Shown: positions 1 to 7,400 of the stretch, in pieces | How positions within the stretch are numbered: position 1 is the first letter of the stretch | Layout: every line of letters starts with the position of its first letter | Assembly: GCA_964540005.1 (NCBI GenBank) | Contig: CAZILN010000160.1 | Span: 1-10,420, forward strand | Origin: CAZILN01 sp964540005 | GTDB taxonomy: Bacteria > Bacteroidota > Bacteroidia > Bacteroidales > SM23-62 | Length of the DNA: 10,420 nt | Direction: 5' to 3' | Notes under the pieces: generated by a model | What the model saw: only the letters and a program-made list of their open reading frames with translations | Database searches by the model: none | What the model was told of the DNA's origin: nothing | Made by a program: the position numbers and the translations under genes

Positions 1-203
1 CCGATATTAAGAATATTGGCGGCAGGTATGCGGGAGCCATTACGGCAGGAAAGTTCCTCGAGCATTTTACCAATTATCCCTTCATCCATCTTGATATAGC
101 GGGACCTTCATACTCTAAAGTTGATGACGGATACCGTGGCCAGGGAGGCAGTGGAATTTGTGTCAGGCTCCTGTATGACTTCCTGAAAACTTCAATCGAG
201 TGA
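1..203 (+). CDS. pepA: Leucyl aminopeptidase (peptidase family M17), C-terminal fragment
   Basis: This is the last 66 residues of a cytosolic M17 aminopeptidase, a two-metal enzyme that removes N-terminal residues from peptides; the gene enters from the left edge. The reading frame begins at base 3 and ends with TGA at 201-203. Visible family signatures are DIKNIGGRYAGAITAGKFL near the start of the fragment, HLDIAGPSY in the middle and GYRGQGGSGICVRLLYDFL close to the end. This is the typical last part of the M17 catalytic domain, with the glycine-rich G-x-GG-x-G stretch before the final helix. The main metal ligands and the catalytic Lys/Arg lie upstream, outside the window, so activity cannot be judged. 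The stop codon overlaps the GTG start of pdxA, suggesting one transcript and coupled translation. Family assignment is firm; the exact paralogue name is less so. Confidence 0.92.
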   Translation, partial: DIKNIGGRYAGAITAGKFLEHFTNYPFIHLDIAGPSYSKVDDGYRGQGGSGICVRLLYDFLKTSIE

Positions 204-1255
204 ACGAATCTAAAATCAAAATAGGTATCACACATGGTGATATTAATGGCATCGGCTATGAGATCATTATTAAAACTTTAATGGATAGCAGAATTCTGGA
301 TATCTGCACACCCATTATCTATGGCTCCCCAAAAATTGCTGCATACCATCGCAAGGCACTGGATCTGGAAAATTTCAGCCTGAATATCATTAAGGCCCCT
401 CATGAAGCCAACCAGAAAAGGGCCAATATTATTAATTGTGTTGATGAAAATGTCAGGGTGGAACTTGGTAAATCAACCGAGATTGCAGGGGAAGCCTCCT
501 ATCTTGCCCTGAGCCGTGCAGCTGAGGATCTGAAGCACCAGCGGATCAACGCACTGGTCACCGCACCCATTAATAAACACAACATACAATCCAGTAACTT
601 TGATTTTGCAGGTCATACAGAATATTTAAAAGAATATTTTGAGTCCGAAGACGCGCTGATGCTGATGATCTCTGATATTTTAAAGGTTGGGGTTGTAAGT
701 ACTCATGTGGCGCTACGCGAAGTACCCTCCATGCTGAGTAAAGAATTGGTGCTTGGGAAAATAAGGATACTCAATGATTCTTTAATCAAGGATTTCAGGA
801 TCAGGAAGCCCAGGATTGCTGTACTCGGACTGAATCCCCATGCCGGAGAAGAGGGAATACTGGGCAGTGAAGAGAATGAGATCATTATTCCGGCCATCAA
901 TCAGGCCAAAGAGGAGAACATCATAGCAATCGGGCCCTTCCCGGCTGACGGTCATTTCGGATCGGGTGATTTTGCTAAATTTGACGCTACACTGGCCATG
1001 TATCATGACCAGGGACTGGCACCCTTCAAATCCATCATCTTTGATGCAGGGGTAAATTTCACAGCCGGATTGCCTGTTGTCAGGACCTCTCCTGCACATG
1101 GCACTGCATTCGAGCTGGCTGGCAGGAATATGGCCAAACATGATTCTTTCAGGGAGGCTCTTTTTGCATGCTGTGACATCTACAGGAACCGCTTCAGCGA
1201 GGAGGAATTAAATAAAGATCCCTTAAAGATTACAGATCTGTCCGATACTCTCTGA
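200..1255 (+). CDS. pdxA: 4-hydroxythreonine-4-phosphate dehydrogenase (PdxA)
   Basis: PdxA oxidises 4-phosphohydroxy-L-threonine with NAD+; the product decarboxylates to 3-amino-2-oxopropyl phosphate, which PdxJ uses in the deoxyxylulose-5-phosphate-dependent route to pyridoxal phosphate. The protein has 351 residues; E. coli PdxA has 329. Motifs in order: ITHGDINGIGYE (residues 10-21), VTAPINKHNI (120-129), FAGHTEYL (136-143), LNPHAGEEG (211-219), GPFPADGHFG (245-254), MYHDQGLAPFK (267-277) and TAGLPVVRTSPAHGTAFE (288-305). The three metal-binding histidines known from E. coli (166, 211, 266) correspond to H169, H214 and H269 with identical spacing, so the active site is intact. The GTG start at 200 overlaps the upstream aminopeptidase stop as GTGA; the next in-frame ATG is far downstream and would delete the N-terminal motif. 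No Shine-Dalgarno sequence is evident. The 3' end carries one copy of a 21-bp tandem duplication that includes the stop codon. Confidence 0.97.
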   Translation: MNESKIKIGITHGDINGIGYEIIIKTLMDSRILDICTPIIYGSPKIAAYHRKALDLENFSLNIIKAPHEANQKRANIINCVDENVRVELGKSTEIAGEASYLALSRAAEDLKHQRINALVTAPINKHNIQSSNFDFAGHTEYLKEYFESEDALMLMISDILKVGVVSTHVALREVPSMLSKELVLGKIRILNDSLIKDFRIRKPRIAVLGLNPHAGEEGILGSEENEIIIPAINQAKEENIIAIGPFPADGHFGSGDFAKFDATLAMYHDQGLAPFKSIIFDAGVNFTAGLPVVRTSPAHGTAFELAGRNMAKHDSFREALFACCDIYRNRFSEEELNKDPLKITDLSDTL

Positions 1256-1283
1256 AACCTTTCTGATACTTTCTGAAACCTTT
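1242..1283 (+). repeat. 21-bp tandem duplication spanning the pdxA stop codon
   Basis: Two adjacent 21-bp units, 1242-1262 and 1263-1283, differ at only two positions (1243 C versus 1264 T, and 1250 C versus 1271 T). Both contain TCTGAAACCTTT. The first copy holds the last pdxA codons and the TGA stop; the second copy is a downstream echo with a TGA at the same place (1274-1276). The unit length is a multiple of three, so the copies are in phase. It looks like a local replication-slippage duplication. No function is evident. Confidence 0.85.
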
Positions 1284-1452
1284 TTATTGTCATTCAGGTA
1301 CGTCTATGATCTGTTCTTCCCGGATGCCTCTTAATCAGTGGAAAGCTTATCCTTCTTACTGCTAAGTGCTTATATAACATATTCCCTGACTGCACATCGA
1401 TGTTTTTTTATGATTAGCTTTGTTTGTATACTAAAACCAAAAAGTAAGCAAA
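1256..1452. other. pdxA-maeB intergenic region
   Basis: This 197-bp AT-rich gap separates pdxA from maeB. It contains the second unit of the 21-bp duplication, a short T-run at 1281-1285, a weak imperfect hairpin around 1343-1371 without a following T-tract, and a candidate promoter at 1415-1422. No convincing intrinsic terminator for pdxA, no RNA gene and no credible small ORF was found. A 19-codon ATG frame at 1306-1365 has no supporting features. Confidence 0.6.
1415..1422 (+). promoter_or_regulatory. Candidate Bacteroidota -7 promoter element for maeB
   Basis: TAGCTTTG matches the Bacteroidota primary-sigma -7 consensus TAnnTTTG at every defined position. It lies 30 bp before the maeB ATG, which would give a short leader of roughly 20-25 nt. 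The expected -33 TTTG at about 19-21 bp further upstream is not clear; only a weak TG-containing stretch near 1387-1393 is present. The inference rests on the -7 match and on its position at the end of the largest gap in the window. Confidence 0.5.
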
Positions 1453-3747
1453 ATGGCCAAAATCACTAAAGAAGACGCCCTCAACTACCATTCAAGCGGA
1501 AGGCCCGGTAAAATTGAGGTTATCCCGACCAAACCCCACAGTACACAAATGGATCTGTCCCTGGCTTATTCTCCCGGTGTGGCAGAACCCTGCCTTGAAA
1601 TAAAGAAAAACCCCGAGGATATATTTAAATATACTGCAAAGGGTAACCTTGTGGCAGTTATTTCCAATGGGACAGCCGTACTGGGACTGGGGAATATTGG
1701 CGCTTACGCCGGGAAACCGGTTATGGAAGGAAAAGGTTTGCTCTTCAAGATATTCGCCGATGTAGATGTTTTTGATATAGAAATCGATGAGGAAGATGTG
1801 GAAAAAATCATCGAGATCGTCAAGAAAATATCCCCCACATTCGGAGGGATCAACCTGGAAGACATAAAAGCCCCTGAATGCTTTGAAATTGAACAGCGGT
1901 TAATAAAAGAACTGGATATCCCGGTCTTTCATGACGACCAGCACGGTACCGCCATAATTTCCGCAGCAGGCCTGCTGAATGCCGTGGAACTGACCGGCAA
2001 GAAATTATCAGACCTGGTGGTAGTAGTAAACGGAGCCGGAGCTTCCGGAATTTCCTGTACACGCCTTTACAACTCCCTTGGGGTAAAGAAGAAAAATATC
2101 GTTATGGTTGACAGCAAGGGAGTAATAAGCACAAGGCGAACTGACCTTAATAAATATAAAAAAGAATTTGCAACTGACCGGAATATTGAAACCCTTGAAG
2201 AAGCCATGGTGGGTGCAGATGTATTCCTGGGATTATCAGTAGCTGATATACTGAGCCCGAAAATGCTGAAGAGCATGGCCAAGGATCCTATAGTTTTTGC
2301 CATGGCCAATCCCAACCCGGAAATTTCATATGAAAAGGCCATGGCCGCAAGAAAAGATATAATATTCGCTACCGGCCGTTCAGATTATCCAAACCAGATA
2401 AATAATGTGCTGGGGTTCCCCTTCATTTTCAGGGGAGCACTGGATGTCAGAGCAACTGTGATTAATGAGGAAATGAAAATTGCAGCCGTTAAAGCACTGG
2501 CAGAACTGGCTAAAGAGGATGTGCCCGAAATTGTCAATACTGCATATAATGAAAAGAATATCAGCTTTGGCAGGGACTATATCATCCCCAAACCACTTGA
2601 TCCAAGGCTGCTTACCAGGGTAGCCCCGGCTGTTGCAAAGGCAGCAGTGGACAGCGGTGTGGCACGGCACAGGATAGAGGACTGGAGTGCATACCGTAAT
2701 GAACTCAGGCAGCGCCTGGGCCTTGATAACCAGATCATCAGGATGATACGTACAATGGCCAGCAAGGATCCTAAACGGGTGGTTTTTGCTGAAGGAGAAA
2801 ACTTCAAGGTCCTGAAAGCCGTACAGAGTGTCATTAATGAAGGCATTGCATTACCCATTATCCTTGGCAACAAGAAAAAAATTGAGAAGATCATTACGGA
2901 GAACAACCTGGATTTCGATCAGGTAACCATCATAGATCCCCTGAGTCCGGATGAGGTCCAGATGCGGGAAGGTTTTGCTCAAAAAATGTTTGAAATGCGC
3001 AGCAGGAAAGGCTTAACATTGGACGAAGCCAGGCCCCTGATGCACAACAGGAATTATTTTGGGGTCATGATGGTGGAAACAGGAGAGGCAGATGCATTTC
3101 TTTCAGGATTTACAAGTAAGTATGCCGATACCATCAGGCCTGCCCTGCAGATCATCGGCACCAATAATCCGGAGAACCACATTGCCGGTATGTATATCCT
3201 TAACACTAAAAAAGGGCCCATGTTCTTTGCCGATTGTACGGTCAATTTTGAACCTTCTTCCCAGACGCTGGTGGATACAACCCTGCTTACCTATCGCTGG
3301 ATCATGAAATATAATATAGAGCCCAGGATTGCCATGTTATCCTATTCTAATTTCGGGGCGATGAGAGAAGGAAGCCCGAAAAGGGTCCAGGATGCCGTGA
3401 AGATCCTGCACAGGGATCATCCCGAGATTATCGTCGATGGCGAAATGCAGGCCAACTTCGCCCTGAACAGGGAGATGCGTATGGAAAAATTTCCTTTCTC
3501 CAAACTCCAGGATATGAATGTCAACACCCTGATCTTCCCGAATCTCAGCTCAGGAAATATTGCCTATAAAATGATGGCTGAACTGGGAGGTGTGGAGATT
3601 ATCGGGCCCATTTTGCTGGGCATTGCCAAACCGGTACAGATACTGCATATGGAAGCATCCGTCCGCGAGATTGTAAGTATGGCTGCCATCGCGGTTATTG
3701 ACAGCCAGTGCCTTGCCGACGATGAATGTAAAGAGCTGTTTGGATAA
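1453..3747 (+). CDS. maeB: NADP-dependent malic enzyme with C-terminal phosphotransacetylase-like domain (MaeB type)
   Basis: This cytosolic enzyme decarboxylates L-malate oxidatively to pyruvate and CO2, giving NADPH (or NADH). At 764 residues it is close to E. coli MaeB (759). Malic enzyme part, about 1-410: LAYSPGVAEPC with the catalytic Tyr at 39, EGKGLLFK with K94, FGGINLEDIKAPECFE (130-145), FHDDQHGTA (159-167) with metal-binding Asp, the nucleotide-binding NGAGASGIS (193-201), AMANPNPE (283-290) and FATGRSDYPNQINNVLGFP (305-323). A linker with PLDPRLLTRVAPAVA (381-395) leads to a PTA-like domain, about 430-764, with FAEGENFKVLKAV (445-457), FLSGFTSKYADTIRPAL (549-565), FPNLSSGNIAYK (695-706) and GPILLGIAKPVQILHMEAS (718-736). 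True Pta enzymes have a Ser-Arg-Gly where this protein has His-Met-Glu (732-734), so the domain is probably not a phosphotransacetylase. In MaeB proteins it is known to be regulatory, responding to acetyl-CoA. The ATG start is preceded by an A-rich leader with no Shine-Dalgarno. NADP preference is inferred from the family, not from sequence. Confidence 0.97.
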   Translation: MAKITKEDALNYHSSGRPGKIEVIPTKPHSTQMDLSLAYSPGVAEPCLEIKKNPEDIFKYTAKGNLVAVISNGTAVLGLGNIGAYAGKPVMEGKGLLFKIFADVDVFDIEIDEEDVEKIIEIVKKISPTFGGINLEDIKAPECFEIEQRLIKELDIPVFHDDQHGTAIISAAGLLNAVELTGKKLSDLVVVVNGAGASGISCTRLYNSLGVKKKNIVMVDSKGVISTRRTDLNKYKKEFATDRNIETLEEAMVGADVFLGLSVADILSPKMLKSMAKDPIVFAMANPNPEISYEKAMAARKDIIFATGRSDYPNQINNVLGFPFIFRGALDVRATVINEEMKIAAVKALAELAKEDVPEIVNTAYNEKNISFGRDYIIPKPLDPRLLTRVAPAVAKAAVDSGVARHRIEDWSAYRNELRQRLGLDNQIIRMIRTMASKDPKRVVFAEGENFKVLKAVQSVINEGIALPIILGNKKKIEKIITENNLDFDQVTIIDPLSPDEVQMREGFAQKMFEMRSRKGLTLDEARPLMHNRNYFGVMMVETGEADAFLSGFTSKYADTIRPALQIIGTNNPENHIAGMYILNTKKGPMFFADCTVNFEPSSQTLVDTTLLTYRWIMKYNIEPRIAMLSYSNFGAMREGSPKRVQDAVKILHRDHPEIIVDGEMQANFALNREMRMEKFPFSKLQDMNVNTLIFPNLSSGNIAYKMMAELGGVEIIGPILLGIAKPVQILHMEASVREIVSMAAIAVIDSQCLADDECKELFG

Positions 3748-3756
3748 GATACCCGG

Positions 3757-3772
3757 GACTGCAGGAGCAGTC
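3757..3772 (+). terminator. Short hairpin after maeB, possible weak terminator
   Basis: GACTGC and GCAGTC form a perfect 6-bp GC-rich stem around an AGGA loop, starting 9 bp after the maeB stop. No T-run follows directly; the nearest T-rich stretch is at 3800-3804, too far for a classical intrinsic terminator. It could instead be an mRNA 3'-end stabiliser or chance. The symmetry is clear; the function is uncertain. Confidence 0.3.
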
Positions 3773-3831
3773 ACCCCGATAAACCGCAAAAAAGTTATAT
3801 TTTTAGCATTTATAATCAACATGCCGAAAAT

Positions 3832-4413
3832 ATGTACGAGTTTATCGAGGGGAATGTTATAGAAAAAACACCCACTTTCATTGTTTTAGAAACAGGCAAT
3901 GTAGGATATTTAATTAATATCTCTCTGAATACCTTCACCCGGCTGGCAGATCAGCAACGCGGCCGTTTATACATCCACCAGATAGTACGGGAAGATGCAC
4001 TGATCCTGTTTGGATTCTACGATAAAATTGAACGGGATGTCTTCAGGCAACTAATCTCAGTCTCAGGAATCGGAGCCAATACGGCCAGGCTGATCCTGTC
4101 ATCCCTTAGTCCCTCAGATATAGAACAGGCAATAAATGAAGGGAATGTTGCCCTTCTGAACTCAATCAAGGGCATAGGGGCAAAAACGGCACAGAGGATA
4201 ATCGTGGACCTGAAAGGTAAGATTACATCGGTCACCGGACTGGAGCAAATATTCAGCACACAGAGCAATACTATCAGGGAAGAAGCGTTATCTGCTTTAG
4301 TTAACCTTGGTTTCACCAAAGGCTCAGTCGAAAAGATCATTAATCAGATCCTGAAAGAAAAACAGGATCCGGTATTGGAAGATTTGATCAAGGAAGCTCT
4401 TGCAAGACTGTGA
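3832..4413 (+). CDS. ruvA: Holliday junction branch migration protein RuvA
   Basis: RuvA binds four-way DNA junctions as a tetramer and loads the RuvB ATPase, driving branch migration in recombinational repair before RuvC cleavage. The product has 193 residues (E. coli RuvA has 203) and the standard three-domain plan. Residues 1-65 form the N-terminal OB fold, opening MYEFIEGNV as RuvA proteins usually do. Two helix-hairpin-helix motifs follow, SVSGIGANTAR (76-86) and SIKGIGAKTAQR (111-122), which contact the DNA backbone. A flexible linker (about 134-146) precedes the C-terminal RuvB-binding domain (147-193), containing EEALSALVNLGF. The ATG at 3832 fits the family N-terminus; an ATG at 3821 is out of frame and yields only 13 codons. 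No Shine-Dalgarno is seen. The gene lies 84 bp after maeB and 28 bp before sprA, so it is likely transcribed with sprA. RuvB and RuvC are not in the window. Confidence 0.97.
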   Translation: MYEFIEGNVIEKTPTFIVLETGNVGYLINISLNTFTRLADQQRGRLYIHQIVREDALILFGFYDKIERDVFRQLISVSGIGANTARLILSSLSPSDIEQAINEGNVALLNSIKGIGAKTAQRIIVDLKGKITSVTGLEQIFSTQSNTIREEALSALVNLGFTKGSVEKIINQILKEKQDPVLEDLIKEALARL

Positions 4414-4441
4414 TTATTAAAATCATTCTCAGCAGTATTAT

Positions 4442-7400
4442 TTGAAAAGGGCATACAAATATCCATTGATCGGGGGTTTTTATTTTCTCCTGGCTCTTAT
4501 CCCTGCACCGGAACTGTATTCCAGACTAGCAGGTTCAGGAGTTTTCCGCCCGCCCATGCTGATGCCTCCCCAGGACACCACCCGCTCACAGCCCGTCGAT
4601 CTCAGATATAATTTCAGGGAAGATGAAACATCCATCTTTTCCGATGTCAGCAGGATCTCTCCGCTGTACCTGAAGAATCCTTCCAATATACAATCCGATA
4701 TCATATATGATCCAAAAACCAATACTTATGTATTTTCAGAAAAAATAGGCAGCCTTAATTTCAGGAATCCCAGTTATATGACCCTTGATGAATACCGTCA
4801 ATTTGAATTGGAGCTTGCCAAACGTGATTACTGGAGGCAAAGGGCCAGGGGCGACAACCTTGATCAGACATCTTTTATCCCAGGTATCAATATCGGGGGG
4901 GAGGCTTTTGACAGGGTCTTCGGTACCAATACCATAAACATCATTCCACAGGGTTCAGCAGAACTGATCTTCGGATTCAACCTTTCCAGGATAGATAATC
5001 CTACTCTTTCTGAACGTTTGAGAAGGACCCCCTCTTTTACTTTCGAAGAAAAGATCCAGATGAATGTAACCGGATCAATCGGCGATAAAATGAAACTCGG
5101 GCTCAATTATAATACTGAAGCCACCTTTGATTTCGAGAACAAGACCAAGATTGAATATGCCGGGAAAGAAGACGAGATCATTAAAAAGATAGAAGCCGGG
5201 GATGTTACCCTCCCCCTTTCCGGTTCACTGATCACAGGGAGCCAGAGCCTGTTCGGATTGAAGACAGAGATGCAATTCGGAAAACTCAGGGTCACCAATG
5301 TCTTCTCCCAGCAAAAAGGTGAAACCTCAACAATTGAAGTACAGGGTGGAGCCCAGCTCAGTGAGTTTGAAATGTCTGTTAATGACTATGATGCCAACAG
5401 GCATTTCTTCCTGTCGCATTATTTTAAGGATAATTTTGACAGGTCACTTGCCAGCCTCCCTGTCATTAATACAGGTGTCAACATAACAAAGATCGAGGTA
5501 TGGGTGACCAATAAAACCAGCAATTTCACAGATGCCCGGAATATCGTGGCCCTGATGGACCTGGCAGAAGGAGGGGTAAATATATTTTCTCCGGATTTTT
5601 CCCAGAGACCGGGTGAACAGGGAACCCATCCGCGTAATGAACTGAACGACGAGTACCAGATCCTCACACAAAACTATTCCACCATTCGGGATATCAATCA
5701 GGTTACAGCCACACTTCAGCCACTGGCCCCTGTGTTTTCATCCGGACAGGATTATGAAAAGATAGAAAATGCAAGGAGGCTGGGCCCCCGTGAGTATACC
5801 CTCAATGCAAAACTTGGCTATATCTCCCTGAATTCAGCGCTTAATGCCGATGAAGTCCTGGCGGTTGCATATGAGTATACCCTTAACGGGAAAACTTATA
5901 AGGTAGGGGAATTGTCTTCAGACGGGGTCAATGCTCCAAGCGTCCTGATGGTAAAACTCCTGAAGGGAACAAACCTCACACCTCAGCTTCCCACCTGGGA
6001 GCTGATGATGAAGAACATCTATGCCATAGGGGCCTATCAGGTCAATCCCCAGGATTTCATTCTGGAGATTTTGTACCAGGATGATAAAACCGGGACTGCC
6101 ATCAATTATATTTCGGAAGGTGATATCGCAAAAAAGGTGTTGATCAGGGTGATGAACCTGGACAACCTTAATGGGCAGCTGGATCCCATCCCCGACGGAT
6201 TATTTGACTTCATCACCGGGGTAACCATCAACCCAACCAATGGCCGCATCATATTTCCTGTCCTGGAACCCTTCGGTTCATATCTCGAAAAAAAAATCAA
6301 CGACCCCGTAGTAGCTTCAAAGTACGTGTTCAACGAACTGTATGATTCTACTAAAACTGTAGCCTCGCAGATTGCCGAAAAAAACAAATTCATACTAACA
6401 GGAACCTACAAATCAGCCTCCTCATCCGAGATCCTGCTGAATGCAATGAATGTACCACAGGGCTCGGTAGTTGTTACGGCTGGCGGTCGTCAGTTAACTG
6501 AAAATGTGGACTTTACGGTAGACTATGCCCTGGGGCGCGTTACTATTATTAACCAGGGGCTTCTTGAGTCGGGTACCCCTATTAAAATATCCCTTGAAAG
6601 CCAATCTCTGTTTGCTATTCAGACAAAAACCCTGGTTGGAGCCAATTTTGACTACCGCCTTTCAGATGATCTGAACATAGGAGGCACCATTCTTAATCTT
6701 ACAGAACGTCCGCTGACGCAGAAAGTTAATATAGGGGACGAGCCCATATCAAATACTATATGGGGCGTTAACGGATCTTACCGCACGCAGTCACAGCTGC
6801 TGACCACCATGATAGACATGCTGCCCATGATCAGTACCAAGGAACCCTCCAACATTACCATGACCGGTGAATTTGCTCACCTGATACCCGGTCATTCCAG
6901 GGCTATTAAAAAAGAAGGTGTAGTATATATTGATGATTTTGAAGGAAGCCAGACATCCATAGATATGAAGAATTTTGCTGCCTGGATCCTGTCCAGCACC
7001 CCTTCAGGAAAATTTGAAGAAGGTAATTTAGTAAACGATCGACGTTATGGTTACAACCGGGCAAAACTGGCCTTTTATGTTATTGATCCCCTGTTTTTAA
7101 GGAATAATTCCCTGACTCCTCCCCATATAAAAGGGAACCCGGACCTGCAATCCAACCATTTTGTTGAAGAAGTCTTCGAGACGGATATCTTCCCTAACAA
7201 GGAAAATCCGAGCGGGGTACCCACCAATATATCCGTGCTGAACCTCTCATTTTACCCTTCAGAGAAAGGACCCTATAATTTTAATCCTGAAGTTAATTCC
7301 AACGGGTTACTCATGAATCCTGTTAATAGCTGGGGCGGACTCATGCGACAGATACATACCAATGATTTTGAAACAGCAAACGTTGAATTTATTGAATTCT

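Noticed and set aside
782..1141. 119-aa open frame on the - strand inside pdxA
   Set aside because: It covers the conserved metal-binding part of PdxA in antisense and shows no domain of its own.
1306..1365. 19-codon ATG frame in the pdxA-maeB gap
   Set aside because: It is too short, has no ribosome binding site or recognisable sequence, and is expected by chance in a 197-bp gap.
1343..1371. Imperfect hairpin (AAGCTTA with TAAGTGCTT) as a pdxA terminator
   Set aside because: The stem needs a bulge, the loop is long, and no T-run follows, so an intrinsic terminator is not supported.
3796..3803. TATATTTT as a promoter for ruvA
   Set aside because: It misses the final G of TAnnTTTG and has no -33 TTTG at the right distance; in an AT-rich gap this is weak evidence.
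3821..3862. Short 13-codon frame from ATG 3821 overlapping the ruvA start, as a leader peptide
   Set aside because: It is out of frame with ruvA and there is no attenuator structure or composition bias to suggest a regulatory leader.
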